A stretch of DNA of 64,000 nucleotides from Leeuwenhoekiella parthenopeia (GCF_020782115.1 NZ_JAJGMW010000002.1:62001-126000), one strand, 5' to 3'. Positions 44,059 to 53,336 are shown, counted from the first letter of the stretch. Notes: generated by a model from the letters alone, not told the origin. Made by a program: numbers and translations.

Positions 44059-46365
44059 TTAAAACTGAATATCCTGAATGGTAATCAGGGCATCGGTATT
44101 TACAAAGGGCATCGGCATGCTGTTTGCGGGGCGCGAAGGTAGGCCAAAGTCGGGATTTTCTAAAAGATCATAACTGAAATCAAGCAGCGTAAAGCGTAGC
44201 GAATCGGCTTCGGCGATGGTGAGACTTACCTCAAGCGGCTCCCTGTTGCTCAGACGGTAGCTCAATAAATAGTCTGAGTTGCGATCAGCCAACGGAGCTT
44301 CTTCGCCCTCACGGGCTTCAACTTCCTGACCGTTGAAATTTAGTTTTATAAACCGGGTTTCTTTCGGGCTTAGGAGGATCATATCGCCCACATTTCGTTG
44401 CGGAAATACCGTAAAACGCAGGTTACGCTCACCGTTGATTACCGTATCAGTTTCAGTATAAACCTGAGAAGGCGCTACAAACTGGATTTCGGTTTCCTTA
44501 GCATAGCTAAAGCGACTGCCGTATTTACCCGATCCCGGACTGTCAAAAATTTCGGACGCTGGCTTTGGATTTTCGCCCAAAATTTCAGCAAGCCAGGAGT
44601 CGATATGCGTGTTATAAGTCGCGTAAAATGCCTTGTTACTGGTCAAATCGTTTACATAATTGATGCTTGACGGAAAGCGGCGTTCTTCGGTAAAGTCGCT
44701 TTTGGCATAAGCCGAAATAAATGCGCCGATACTTACTAACAGGAACAAGTTGGCGAGGCGGCCTTTCATCCTGTAATAGCCCATCACCGGAAGCAATAAT
44801 CCAAAAAGCAAAACGCTTAAAGCGGTGGTAGCAACCAACATTTTTAATCCCAAACCTACCGGAAATTCTTTGATGTAATGTGCTACGATAAATAAAGCCG
44901 GAGCACAAAGCAGCGTGAGCAGGAACAAATTTGGTTTGTTGCTGCGCAAAATGAGGAATACGGCCAAAAGCGCAAAATACACGGGGATCACAAAAAACGA
45001 GGCGCCTTCCAGATAGACTCCCACCCCGGTTGCGATAAGCAGCCAGAAGAAGACAGGAGCAAAACTGAGGCTTGCCGCATCGTTAGGCCGGTAAAAAAGT
45101 TTGTAAACGTAGAAAGTAACGGCAAGTGTAAGTGCAACAAAACCCGCTAGTAGTTCATAGCCGTTGTATGGAAAGCCCTGTAAAATATCGGACTGTGCTG
45201 GATCGAGAGCCAGAATGGCTTTCCAACCCCAGCTGATTCCGTAGGCCAAAATTAGGGAAATGAATAAGGGTAAAAAGCCGCGAAGCACTCCCATAATGCG
45301 TAGTTGTTGTTTCCGCAGGCCGTAAATGAGCACCACAAAAAATAAAATCCAGGCGAGGATAAGCATAGGGATAATCCAGCTAAAGGGATAATAGACCATT
45401 TTCAGGAGGGGTACATTGAAATAGACGTAATCCTGATCGGCCTTTAAATTGAGGTTTGCATCTTTAAAATAATCGAGCAGGGCAGTAAGATAACGTCCCT
45501 GATGCTCCAGCGATTCCCGATCGAGGCGCGAGGCGATGTCATTGGCCGTATGATAGTCAAAGTGATCGCCAATAAAAGCGAAGAAAAACCCGTCAATATC
45601 TCCATTTTCACGCAGTACGGTAGAGTCCGTATCATTAGGCAAAAGTTTGTAAACGCTGTACATTAGGGAGTTTGCGTAGGGATGCGAGGGGTTGGCCTGG
45701 GCAAACGCCTTGATAAGGCCGCCGTTGCCGCCATTGGTCTCTACAATCATGTTTGAAGGGCCACCGCTTCCGCGGGCTTCAAAGTTTAAAGCTAAATCAA
45801 CATCTTTCGCCCAGGGATGCTGATTTACAAAAACCGAAGCGCCGTTAAGACCCAGTTCTTCGGCATCGGTAAAAAGAATGATGATGTTGTTTTTAGCAGG
45901 TGCATCCTGTGCAAGAAAAGCTCTGATGCTTTCCAGAACTGCAGCAACTCCGCTGCCGGCGTCGCTGGCTCCGTGAGAAGCGGTGTGCGGCGCGCTGTCG
46001 TAATGTGACATCAGCAGGAGGGTCTGTTCGCCCACGCTACCGGGAATGCGGGCGATGATGTTTTCGGCCCGGCTTAAAGCACCCCAACCCGGCTTGTAGG
46101 CAAAATCGCTTTGCACTTCAACCTCAAGTCCCATTTCTTCAAGCGTTTGTACGATATAGTTCTGCACCTCTCCGTGTGCCGGCATTCCTACAGCGTGGGG
46201 TTTTTGAGCCAATGAATCAACATAGACCATCGCACGGGCGGTTGAGAATTCGGTAAGCGGGGTGTCAGGACCTGATACGCTTTGGGGTTTGTGGGTGTAA
46301 AAACTGAAATAGGTAAGCCCCATCAGGAGCAAAAAGGAGAGTATCGCAGCGTAGTTGGTTTTCAT
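44059..46365 (-). CDS. Membrane-bound M28-family aminopeptidase
   Basis: The 768-residue protein has an N-terminal anchor, a zinc peptidase domain and a membrane C-terminal half. Metal ligands are visible in MSHYDSAP (His, with Asp in HGASDAGSGVA), FTDAEELGL (Glu pair) and GDHFDYHTANDIASRL. Eight or so hydrophobic segments follow from about residue 320, then a soluble C-terminal domain. Such ER/periplasm-facing M28 proteins release N-terminal residues; the substrate is unknown. It lies 29 bases upstream of the epimerase gene on the same strand. Confidence 0.85.
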   Translation of the reverse strand: MKTNYAAILSFLLLMGLTYFSFYTHKPQSVSGPDTPLTEFSTARAMVYVDSLAQKPHAVGMPAHGEVQNYIVQTLEEMGLEVEVQSDFAYKPGWGALSRAENIIARIPGSVGEQTLLLMSHYDSAPHTASHGASDAGSGVAAVLESIRAFLAQDAPAKNNIIILFTDAEELGLNGASVFVNQHPWAKDVDLALNFEARGSGGPSNMIVETNGGNGGLIKAFAQANPSHPYANSLMYSVYKLLPNDTDSTVLRENGDIDGFFFAFIGDHFDYHTANDIASRLDRESLEHQGRYLTALLDYFKDANLNLKADQDYVYFNVPLLKMVYYPFSWIIPMLILAWILFFVVLIYGLRKQQLRIMGVLRGFLPLFISLILAYGISWGWKAILALDPAQSDILQGFPYNGYELLAGFVALTLAVTFYVYKLFYRPNDAASLSFAPVFFWLLIATGVGVYLEGASFFVIPVYFALLAVFLILRSNKPNLFLLTLLCAPALFIVAHYIKEFPVGLGLKMLVATTALSVLLFGLLLPVMGYYRMKGRLANLFLLVSIGAFISAYAKSDFTEERRFPSSINYVNDLTSNKAFYATYNTHIDSWLAEILGENPKPASEIFDSPGSGKYGSRFSYAKETEIQFVAPSQVYTETDTVINGERNLRFTVFPQRNVGDMILLSPKETRFIKLNFNGQEVEAREGEEAPLADRNSDYLLSYRLSNREPLEVSLTIAEADSLRFTLLDFSYDLLENPDFGLPSRPANSMPMPFVNTDALITIQDIQF

Positions 46366-46559
46366 CTGGTTAAAGTTTTATAATCTACAGATAATCCCTG
46401 TTTGCTTGCACCTGTAGGTATTGACTATTTATGAAACACCCATTTTAGGCTTTCCTGGAAATAGTATGGGTTTAAAGGTAGTGGCTCTTTCGCTTTTAAA
46501 CAAGATACGGGCAAATTTGACGCTAGGTTAATGAAAACGTTTTCGAGAATTCAAATAAA

Positions 46560-47054
46560 ATGCCTAATTTAAAGAGTCTAAAATCTAACTATATGGGAAT
46601 CAAGAGTTTTATGGGTAAGCGGTCTAAAGCCGTTGCCGAAGAAGTAAACATTAAAGTATCGGATTATATGTCTACCAAACTGATCACCTTTACGCCAGAC
46701 CAGTCGATTATGGATGTAATGCAGAAGCTGATCAAACACCGTATCTCCGGTGCGCCGGTGGTCAACGAGAATTATGAACTGCTGGGCGTGATTTCAGAAG
46801 GGGATTGTATCAAGCATATTTCAGACAGCCGGTATCACAATTTGCCTATGGACAATGCCACCGTGGGTCAAAATATGGCGATTGATGTAGAAACCATAGA
46901 TGGGAATATGAATGTTTTTGATGCCGCCCGTTTTTTTATAGAACGAAAGCACCGGCGTTTTCCTATCGTGGAGAACGGTAAACTGGTAGGTCAGATCAGC
47001 CAGATGGATGTGATTAAAGCCGCCTTACAACTGAAAGGAAACACGTGGAAATAA
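46560..47054 (+). CDS. CBS-domain protein
   Basis: Two CBS domains fill the protein: VSDYMSTKLITFTPDQSIMD to GVISEGDCIKHI, and DVETIDGNMNVFDAARFFIE to LVGQISQMDVIKAA. CBS pairs bind adenine nucleotides. There is no attached catalytic domain, so a regulatory role is inferred. An alternative start at 46593 (MGIKSFMGKR) would remove 11 residues and is equally likely. Confidence 0.82.
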   Translation: MPNLKSLKSNYMGIKSFMGKRSKAVAEEVNIKVSDYMSTKLITFTPDQSIMDVMQKLIKHRISGAPVVNENYELLGVISEGDCIKHISDSRYHNLPMDNATVGQNMAIDVETIDGNMNVFDAARFFIERKHRRFPIVENGKLVGQISQMDVIKAALQLKGNTWK

Positions 47055-47079
47055 CTAAAACTACAATTGGAAACAGATA

Positions 47080-47107
47080 AGCGATTGGGCGGCCAGTCGC
47101 TTTTTTT
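47080..47107 (+). terminator. Terminator after the CBS gene
   Basis: The stem AGCGA-TGG with CCA-TCGCT has one unpaired base on each side and a GCGG loop; seven T residues follow. Confidence 0.8.
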
Positions 47108-47176
47108 ACGGATTTTAAGGAAAACCGTAAGTCAGTCTTTTTGTTTTGTTTTATTTTTAACTGTAAAACTTATGAT

Positions 47177-47665
47177 ATGCCCAGAATAGTATTTTTAATT
47201 ATACCTGTCTTAATCTCAATCTTATTCACCTCCTGCAGTGATGATTATGAAGAAATTTCTAAATCTGAATTTATAAATACTGTTCTTCAAGATCAAAAAA
47301 TAACCAGTTTGGAAATAGAAAATAAAGAGAAGATACACATATACACCAATGAGAATAAGTATTACGTGATTAGTGATTTATCATCACACTCTTTAGATGA
47401 TTTAGTAGATGAAATAAGATCGAAGAATGGAGCGGTTTTGGTCAAATACCTTGCTCCTGAAACAAGTATTATCTTGGATGTTTTGATGTCCTTACTATTT
47501 TTGCCGCTTATAATTCCTGCTCATATTATTCTACTGTGGATTGCTCTCAGGAAAATAATTAAATCTGAAATAGAGCATACAGAGAAAATTCTTCACGCCA
47601 TTATTTCAATTTTCTTTCCATTTTTTGGGCCAATTATCTATTTAACAACAAAACGGAAATCTTAA
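47177..47665 (+). CDS. Lipoprotein with FtsH-extracellular-like domain and two C-terminal membrane helices
   Basis: I start at the ATG at 47177 (162 residues), giving a lipobox (ISILFTSC). The next 70 residues (SKSEFINTVLQDQKITSLEI, then EKIHIYTNENKYYVISDL) look like the periplasmic domain of FtsH. Instead of an AAA protease the protein continues into two membrane helices and a segment like the N-terminal domain of cardiolipin synthases (SEIEHTEKILHAIISIFFPF, then FGPIIYL). The combination is unusual; function unknown. Confidence 0.6.
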   Translation: MPRIVFLIIPVLISILFTSCSDDYEEISKSEFINTVLQDQKITSLEIENKEKIHIYTNENKYYVISDLSSHSLDDLVDEIRSKNGAVLVKYLAPETSIILDVLMSLLFLPLIIPAHIILLWIALRKIIKSEIEHTEKILHAIISIFFPFFGPIIYLTTKRKS

Positions 47666-47725
47666 AACGAAAATGTTTTAATCTGAAAAACTCATTGAAG
47701 AGTGGGAATAGGTATATGGTAATTT

Positions 47726-48349
47726 ATGATGAAAAACTTTTTACTTTTTTTACTTTTTCTTTATTCTCTCAATGGATTTACTCAAGAATTGACCAGAATA
47801 AATACGAATTTAGGCTTATCAGACTCTTTGACCAATTCTGTAGAAATTAGGGTCTATCAAGGTTTTGGGATAACAAATTATACATCTGTATTTAGAATGT
47901 TCAAAAACGAATCGGATAGCTGGAAAGCTGAGTTTTGTGAACATTTTGCTGCTGTACCTAATCATTCTGGTTTGAGGGTGGAAAAGCGAAAATTAAAACC
48001 GGAAACTGATTTCGAATATGTATTCCAAAATTTATTACGTAGTAATATTCAGAATATCCCGAGTGATGACAAAATTAATTGGAAATTCGCAAAGCGAAAT
48101 CCTGTTAAATTAATTGAGAATCAGGTTAGAGGTAAAGTTTATTCTGAATACAACTATGTGAAAACTATAACATCCATTTTGGATGGTACCAGTTATACAT
48201 TCCAGTTTAAAGATTTAAATAAAACGAATACATTTCACTATTCAAACCCGGAAAGCTATCTCAAAATTTATCCCGAAGTAGATGAGCTTATGTATGTTTG
48301 TGAAATGATTTCCCTTCTAAGAAATCAGTTTGGAATTTGGAAAGATTGA
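47726..48349 (+). CDS. Exported hypothetical protein (207 aa)
   Basis: Two Met at the start precede a signal peptide (KNFLLFLLFLYSLNGFTQE). The mature part is beta-rich and basic (VEIRVYQGFGITNYTSVFRM, IKLIENQV-like strands) without a known motif. It follows the FtsH-ext-like gene by 60 bases and overlaps the next gene; an accessory envelope cluster is likely. Confidence 0.6.
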   Translation: MMKNFLLFLLFLYSLNGFTQELTRINTNLGLSDSLTNSVEIRVYQGFGITNYTSVFRMFKNESDSWKAEFCEHFAAVPNHSGLRVEKRKLKPETDFEYVFQNLLRSNIQNIPSDDKINWKFAKRNPVKLIENQVRGKVYSEYNYVKTITSILDGTSYTFQFKDLNKTNTFHYSNPESYLKIYPEVDELMYVCEMISLLRNQFGIWKD

Positions 48350-48353
48350 TACT

Positions 48354-48698
48354 ATGATAGCACTGCGATTATTAGGAGAAGTACCCAGACCAGAAGAGAT
48401 TCAAGGTCATTTATCTGCAATTGATCTACCTAGGATCTATTTGGCGATTGTGGTCTTGTTTCTGGTATTTCTGAAATTACATTTTTTTAAAAAATACAAA
48501 GCGACAAAATCTTCAGACATTGGTCCAACCTGTATTGAAATTTCTGAATTAGATATTTTGGCTCAACCTAAAAAAGATAAAAATCAACAAACCCCATTCA
48601 CAAAATTCTCCTATTCCTATATCAGATTGAAAGAATTCATTATGATCCTAATTCTTGCAATTCTCTATTATTGGCTAATTCAAACTGAAATGCAATAG
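48354..48698 (+). CDS. Small membrane protein (114 aa)
   Basis: From the ATG at 48354 the product has two membrane helices (LPRIYLAIVVLFLVFLKLHF and FIMILILAILYYWLI) and a Lys/Gln-rich loop between them. The longer start at 48330 overlaps the previous gene by 20 bases; I prefer 48354, four bases after that stop. No family recognised. Confidence 0.55.
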   Translation: MIALRLLGEVPRPEEIQGHLSAIDLPRIYLAIVVLFLVFLKLHFFKKYKATKSSDIGPTCIEISELDILAQPKKDKNQQTPFTKFSYSYIRLKEFIMILILAILYYWLIQTEMQ

Positions 48699-48715
48699 GT
48701 AATTAAGGAGAAATT

Positions 48716-49477
48716 TCAAATCACCTTCCTTACCCCAATAAAAACAGGAATCAACAACGTCATTCCTAAAAATACCGGGATCACAAATTCCTCCAATCCT
48801 GTGGCCAGTAAAATACTGATTAGCAGCAATTGAAACCCTAAACCAAATACCGACACCAGGGTCATAAACCAGCCGGGCAGTTTACTACTTTTTACGGCAC
48901 ATGGATCTAGCCTGTAAATGATTTTATCAAAACTGCTGTAGAGCAGGGTGTATAGAAAATACATGGTGTTTACAGCAACCTGACTCTCGCCGGCGAGGGC
49001 AAGCGGTCTGGAGTCTTCAAAAATGCGGCTGGTGGTGTCCCCATTATGACGATTACGCAAAATCACATAATAATAATTGTAGAGTGTGCCTTGCAGTTGC
49101 AAGCCTAAAAATGCCAGAAAAGCGAGCCAAAGATGTGTTTCGGTAATGAGCGCCAGAGTGGTGAGCAGGATAAAGTTGAGCACGATATCTGCCACCGAAT
49201 CGTAATAGCGCCCGGTATAGGAGGGCGTATTTTTAAGACGTGCGAGTTCGCCATCAGACGCGTCGAGTATCGATTTTAAAATAAGCAACAATGCCGCGCT
49301 TAGGTAATACCCGTAGCTGATGCAAATCACAGCCGAAAGTCCCGCGACAACAAAAGCTGAAGTAAGATGAATGGGTGTGCACGAGGTTTCTTTAAAGCGT
49401 TCGGCGATAGATCTTCCTGCAGTTCTTCCGTAATCGGAAAGATCTGTAAATGCGTATTGTGGTGGGAGTTTAGACAT
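48716..49477 (-). CDS. CDP-alcohol phosphatidyltransferase family protein
   Basis: I start at the ATG at 49477 (253 residues). The family motif is clear: D-G-x2-A-R-x8-G-x3-D-x3-D in DASDGELARLKNTPSYTGRY, then YDSVADIV. About six membrane helices follow. The enzyme joins a CDP-activated lipid or alcohol to an alcohol acceptor in membrane lipid synthesis; the exact acceptor cannot be told. It lies four bases after the DMP19-like gene. Confidence 0.85.
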   Translation of the reverse strand: MSKLPPQYAFTDLSDYGRTAGRSIAERFKETSCTPIHLTSAFVVAGLSAVICISYGYYLSAALLLILKSILDASDGELARLKNTPSYTGRYYDSVADIVLNFILLTTLALITETHLWLAFLAFLGLQLQGTLYNYYYVILRNRHNGDTTSRIFEDSRPLALAGESQVAVNTMYFLYTLLYSSFDKIIYRLDPCAVKSSKLPGWFMTLVSVFGLGFQLLLISILLATGLEEFVIPVFLGMTLLIPVFIGVRKVI

Positions 49478-49481
49478 CGCG

Positions 49482-49958
49482 CTACAGATTAGAGGAAGGT
49501 ATAAACTGCTCCTGATTCTCACGAATGTAGGTCGCCAGTAAATCGGCTACCGGCTCTCCACTTTCGAACAGTTGGGTGAATAGATTTTCCCAGTGTTTGC
49601 GGGTGCTTGCGTGGAAAGCTTTGATAATTGAAAGACGTTCGGCCTTATTTTTGGGCACTTTTTTATCCGGAAAAACGCTAACGGCCTGTTCCAGCAGGCG
49701 CACGGTTTTATAAGCTTTGATGTTGGAATAGGCTTCAATGATCTCGTGTGTAAATTGCCCGGAATTCACAAAAAAGGACTCCAAACTGCCGGTATGTAAG
49801 GCAGCTTCAAAGACGTCGAGATAAATAAAGGTTTGTTCTGCCGGGTTGAGGTGTTCAAACTGATCGCGTTGTTTGATTTTTGGAGTGATGATTTCGCCAA
49901 CGGCCAGAATAAGCGCCTGATTGTCTTCAAGCGAAAAAACAGAATCGGGATTATGCAT
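49482..49958 (-). CDS. DMP19/DUF4375-like protein
   Basis: The 158-residue helical protein matches the DUF4375 pattern: LNPAEQTFIYLDVFEAALHT, then GSLESFFVNSGQFTHEIIEA and SNIKAYKTVRLLEQA. The related phage-world protein DMP19 is a DNA mimic that binds a transcription factor, but family members are diverse and this role is not shown here. It is cotranscribed with the phosphatidyltransferase gene. Confidence 0.7.
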   Translation of the reverse strand: MHNPDSVFSLEDNQALILAVGEIITPKIKQRDQFEHLNPAEQTFIYLDVFEAALHTGSLESFFVNSGQFTHEIIEAYSNIKAYKTVRLLEQAVSVFPDKKVPKNKAERLSIIKAFHASTRKHWENLFTQLFESGEPVADLLATYIRENQEQFIPSSNL

Positions 49959-50052
49959 GCAAATAAGAACTAAACCTTTTAAGAAAGGTTTTTGAGCGCC
50001 AAACTACACCGGTGCTCTTCTGCTGCAAAGATAGGTCATAAAGAAGTAATTA

Positions 50053-50400
50053 TCACTTCCGTTTCACCAGCGCATAATAATCGCCTTCAAGCGGCAAATA
50101 GCCCTGATCATACACAAAGTAATAAACGGTACCGGCTTTTGTGGTGTAAATGCTGGTAAAGAGGTTAAAATCAAAACCCAATATGGCGAGCTTGTCTCGG
50201 GTGGTTTTGGTTTTGTCTTCGGGATTGAGCTCTTCGAGAATGCGGTAGTTTTTGCGTAACTGATTGTTGGTATTGCGTATCAGATTGTGCTGATCACTAT
50301 TCAGCTTGTTATTGGCCGCGTTACGACAGGCGTCGCTGCAGTATTTTTTATCGGCGCGGCCAATGATCTTATCACCACATTCGGGGCAGGTCTTGCTCAT
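50053..50400 (-). CDS. DUF2116-type zinc-ribbon protein
   Basis: The 115-residue protein starts with a zinc ribbon (CPECGDKIIGRADKKYCSDA, then CRN), where four cysteines bind metal. A helical linker (NLIRNTNNQLRKNYRILEEL) and a C-terminal beta segment (GTVYYFVYDQGYLPLEGDYY) follow. It is a common Bacteroidota protein of unknown function. Confidence 0.75.
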   Translation of the reverse strand: MSKTCPECGDKIIGRADKKYCSDACRNAANNKLNSDQHNLIRNTNNQLRKNYRILEELNPEDKTKTTRDKLAILGFDFNLFTSIYTTKAGTVYYFVYDQGYLPLEGDYYALVKRK

Positions 50401-50433
50401 AATCGTTGTAATTCATTCTAAAATAATGATTTT

Positions 50434-50961
50434 CTAGGATTTAAGCGCGATTTTCATATGTTCCAAATGATGCCGGCAATGCCAGTCATACATACCCACA
50501 GCTTCGGCGAGATTGAATCGCTTGCCGTGCTCAGGATGAATGTATTCGTGTGCCAGGTCATCGCTGTGCAGGGACCGAAGCAGTACAACCCAGCGGGCGT
50601 GCAGGCTTTTAAGCAGGTTTATCGAGACCTGCGCATCTACCGAAGTCACATCGGGCAACAGCGCCCAGCGGTCTTCATGATAGGGTTTTATTTTTGGGGA
50701 CTCTTCGGTAAGGGCAAGCTTAAAACGAATGAAGGCGTTCATATGACTGTCTGCACAATGGTGCACCAGTTGCAGGATGGTCCAGCCCTCGGGACGGTAG
50801 GTCTTGGACCAGGTTTCTTTTGTGGCATCGGCTAAGAGCTGGCTAACGTTTTCAGGAAAGTTTTGAATGGTCTCGATCCAGCCGGTAAGGTGGGTTGCGG
50901 TTATAACTTCCGGCTTTTGAAAATTGCCAATAGGGTATTTTAAATGTTCAATATCAGACAT
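50434..50961 (-). CDS. DinB/YfiT-family metal-dependent thiol transferase
   Basis: From the ATG at 50961 the product is 175 residues. The three-histidine site of the DinB four-helix bundle is visible: VHHCADSHMN in helix 2 and YDWHCRHHLEHM near the C-terminus. The N-terminal YPIGNFQKPE is typical of the YfiT/BstA group, which moves bacillithiol or acts as a metal hydrolase. Substrate unknown. Confidence 0.82.
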   Translation of the reverse strand: MSDIEHLKYPIGNFQKPEVITATHLTGWIETIQNFPENVSQLLADATKETWSKTYRPEGWTILQLVHHCADSHMNAFIRFKLALTEESPKIKPYHEDRWALLPDVTSVDAQVSINLLKSLHARWVVLLRSLHSDDLAHEYIHPEHGKRFNLAEAVGMYDWHCRHHLEHMKIALKS

Positions 50962-51019
50962 CGTTGGTTTCGTTATATAGTCTGAAATTAACCATTTTTG
51001 CCTGCGCAAGCCCTTGCTT

Positions 51020-52405
51020 TCAGCTTAATTTTTCCGCGAAAGCGATAAAATAATCAAGATCGGCCTTAGTTGTTGCAATTCCTACCGAGATACGTATGGC
51101 CCCTCGCATTTTTTGAAGCGCATTGATAATCTCACGATAGCCGCCGTGCAGATTGCTGCTGAAAAATTCACCCAGTTCTTCGGAAGAAAGGTCGTTGTTG
51201 ATCTCGTCTATCCCGGGATTACAGAAACAGCCGGTACGGAGTGAGATGTTGCAGGCATTGGCTTTTTCTTCAACCTCTTCAAACGGAAGTGTTCTGCCGT
51301 GGGCATCGTAAAAATTCATAATAAGCGTGCCTCCGGTTTGCTCGCGGTCTGCAGGACCAAAAATGCGCACCTTAGGACTTCCGTCTGGATGTTTTAGAGC
51401 TCTTAGATGCGTAAACAAATAGCGGGTAAGCGAATTAACCCGGGCGTTGATGCGCTCAATACCAATCGCATCAATGTGATCAAGGCCTATTTTAAGTGCG
51501 GGGATATCCAGGTAATTGAGGGTGCCGTTTTCAAAACGCTCATGATTGCCGGCCAGAAAATGATGGGGCGACTTAACACTGGCAAGTGTCACGGTTCCTC
51601 CGGCAAACCAGGGCTTACAGAGTTTGTTGAACTTGTTTTTTTTGACCAAAAGACAACCCAAACCAGTGGGATATCCAAAAATTTTATAGAACGAAATGGA
51701 CACAAAATCGGGTTGAACCTCCTGTAAATCAAGTCTGGAACTCGTTACGAAAGCAGCCGCATCAAGCAAAACATCCCAGCCTTTTTGCTGGGCTTTTGCC
51801 ACCCATCCTAAATCGTGCTGCACGCCCGAAACATTAGACTGCGCCGGGTAGGCAAAAAGACGGTTAGAACCGGTATGCGGTATAGATAAGGCTTCTTCAA
51901 GAAATTGCCTTTCAACGCGAAGATCCTCAATTTGCATAGGCACATAGCGGTAATTGCCTCCCTTGCTTTTACAGTATTCCCGAATTCCGTTAACCGAGTT
52001 GTGATTGTCTGCAAACAACAAATATTCAGAGCCGGGCTGAAACGGATAGCATTCCCCCACAATTTTTAAAGCACCGGAAGCATTCTGGGTAAAAATGCAG
52101 AAGTAGTCGCGTGCATTAAAGTAGTCCAACACGCGCTGGCGTGCAGCCTCAACAAGCCGGGTGGCGTGTGTAGATGTGGGATTTGTAGAATGCGGATTCC
52201 CAAAGGTGTGCTCTTTGAGGATTTTATGATGCGCATCAAGCTGACTCGCCGCATATAAGTTGCCGCCGGTGTAATCCAGATAGACGTGGTTGTGCTCGTC
52301 AAGGCGGCTGTATTCCGCTTTGCGTAAACTGTTGAAGAATGACTCATCCAGGAGTTCAGCCGTCTGGAGTACGGTAGATTTTCGTTTAAATAGGGAGGCC
52401 AGCAT
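51020..52405 (-). CDS. Class V aminotransferase-fold PLP enzyme (cysteine desulfurase-like)
   Basis: The 461-residue protein has the fold-type I features: YLDYTGGNLYAASQ, FTQNASGALKIVGE (cofactor phosphate), DVLLDAAAFVTSS (the PLP ring Asp) and SFYKIFGYPTGLGCLLV with the Schiff-base lysine. It resembles the molybdenum-cofactor sulfurase N-terminal group as well as cysteine desulfurases. A cysteine motif (RTGCFCNPG) near residue 375 could accept sulfur. No Moco or Fe-S genes are beside it, so the pathway is unclear. Confidence 0.75.
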   Translation of the reverse strand: MLASLFKRKSTVLQTAELLDESFFNSLRKAEYSRLDEHNHVYLDYTGGNLYAASQLDAHHKILKEHTFGNPHSTNPTSTHATRLVEAARQRVLDYFNARDYFCIFTQNASGALKIVGECYPFQPGSEYLLFADNHNSVNGIREYCKSKGGNYRYVPMQIEDLRVERQFLEEALSIPHTGSNRLFAYPAQSNVSGVQHDLGWVAKAQQKGWDVLLDAAAFVTSSRLDLQEVQPDFVSISFYKIFGYPTGLGCLLVKKNKFNKLCKPWFAGGTVTLASVKSPHHFLAGNHERFENGTLNYLDIPALKIGLDHIDAIGIERINARVNSLTRYLFTHLRALKHPDGSPKVRIFGPADREQTGGTLIMNFYDAHGRTLPFEEVEEKANACNISLRTGCFCNPGIDEINNDLSSEELGEFFSSNLHGGYREIINALQKMRGAIRISVGIATTKADLDYFIAFAEKLS

Positions 52406-52788
52406 GCGTATTGATTTTGAAATAGTCTGTTAGTGGGTGCCAATTTGAAATTTATTCAGAATACAGTCAAGGGGTTATTTTCCCTTTTAACAAAGGGGTT
52501 CTACACAAAAACGCGTGCAGAATAACTTTTCAAAGGTGGTTTGCTTTTTTAGACCAAAACATAGGGCAAATGCCGTATTAACTGATGTTGGGCGGAATAT
52601 TTATCCGTTTGCAAATGCTTACAAACGACTATAAACGAAAGTAACCGCTTAACTACCGAATGTTTTTTGGTGGCTGTCTAATCTTTGCATCGTCAATCAG
52701 TTACAGCAAACGACCTGTAGCGAGGACAAATGAGATTTCCGCCTTCGCGGAAAAAATATATTAACTGTTTAACGTAAAAACAAAAATC
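52406..52788 (+). promoter_or_regulatory. ssb upstream region with leader hairpin
   Basis: No gene is seen in these 383 bases. At 52736-52753 a perfect hairpin TTTCCGC/GCGGAAA with a four-base CTTC loop lies 35 bases before the ssb start, followed by A/T rather than a T run, so it is more likely a 5' UTR element than a terminator. AATCTTTGC near 52680 is a weak -7 candidate. Confidence 0.4.
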
Positions 52789-53121
52789 ATGAGCACATTA
52801 AGAAACAAAGTACAGTTGATCGGAAACTTAGGAAATGATCCTGAAATCGTAAATCTGGAGTCAGGCAAAAAGCTGGCGAAATTCAGCATTGCGACCAATG
52901 AAACCTACAAAAACACCAAGGGCGAGCGGGTCACAGATACACAATGGCATAATGTAGTTGCCTGGGGTAAAACCGCGGAAATTATCGAAAACTACGCTAC
53001 CAAAGGAAAAGAGGTTGCCATAGAAGGTAAACTGACGTCGCGTTCTTACGAGACTAAACAAGGCGAGAAGCGTTACATCACCGAGATCGTATGCGACGAA
53101 TTGTTGCTATTAAGTAAATAG
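52789..53121 (+). CDS. ssb: Single-stranded DNA-binding protein, short form
   Basis: The 110-residue protein is one OB fold: NKVQLIGNLGNDPEIVNLES, FSIATNETYKNTKGERVTDT, QWHNVVAWGKTAEI and GKEVAIEGKLTSRSYETKQG. It lacks the Gly-rich linker and the acidic DDDIPF-type tip of housekeeping SSB proteins and ends in CDELLLLSK, so it probably cannot recruit the usual SSB partners. It may be a second, specialised SSB. Confidence 0.9.
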   Translation: MSTLRNKVQLIGNLGNDPEIVNLESGKKLAKFSIATNETYKNTKGERVTDTQWHNVVAWGKTAEIIENYATKGKEVAIEGKLTSRSYETKQGEKRYITEIVCDELLLLSK

Positions 53122-53123
53122 TT

Positions 53124-53264
53124 TCGATACAATTTTAATTGACTTTTAAGCGTCAAAAATCACTCAGCTACCTTTTTCGTGTAGTTGAGTGATTTTGTTT
53201 TTTACTTCCTGAAATAAATGCCGGTTGCTGAGTGAATGCCTAAGGGCATTTGTATCGAAGCACC
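53124..53264 (+). repeat. Hairpin-rich repeat, copy 1 (also ssb terminator)
   Basis: The unit begins with TCGATACAATTTTAA and a small hairpin (TTGAC/GTCAA). Next come the terminator stem AATCACTCAGCTAC/GTAGTTGAGTGATT (53157-53195) with a T run, then ATAAATGCCGGTTGCTGAGTG and a GAATGCC-TAAG-GGCATT hairpin, ending in TGTATCGAAGCAC. Copy 2 matches over about 110 bases almost exactly. Confidence 0.8.
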
Positions 53265-53336
53265 GGGATTTATGCTAAAGAATTTCAGAAATAGCTCATA
53301 CTAAAAACCAAGTAGTTCTTTTAAAATCCAAATCTT

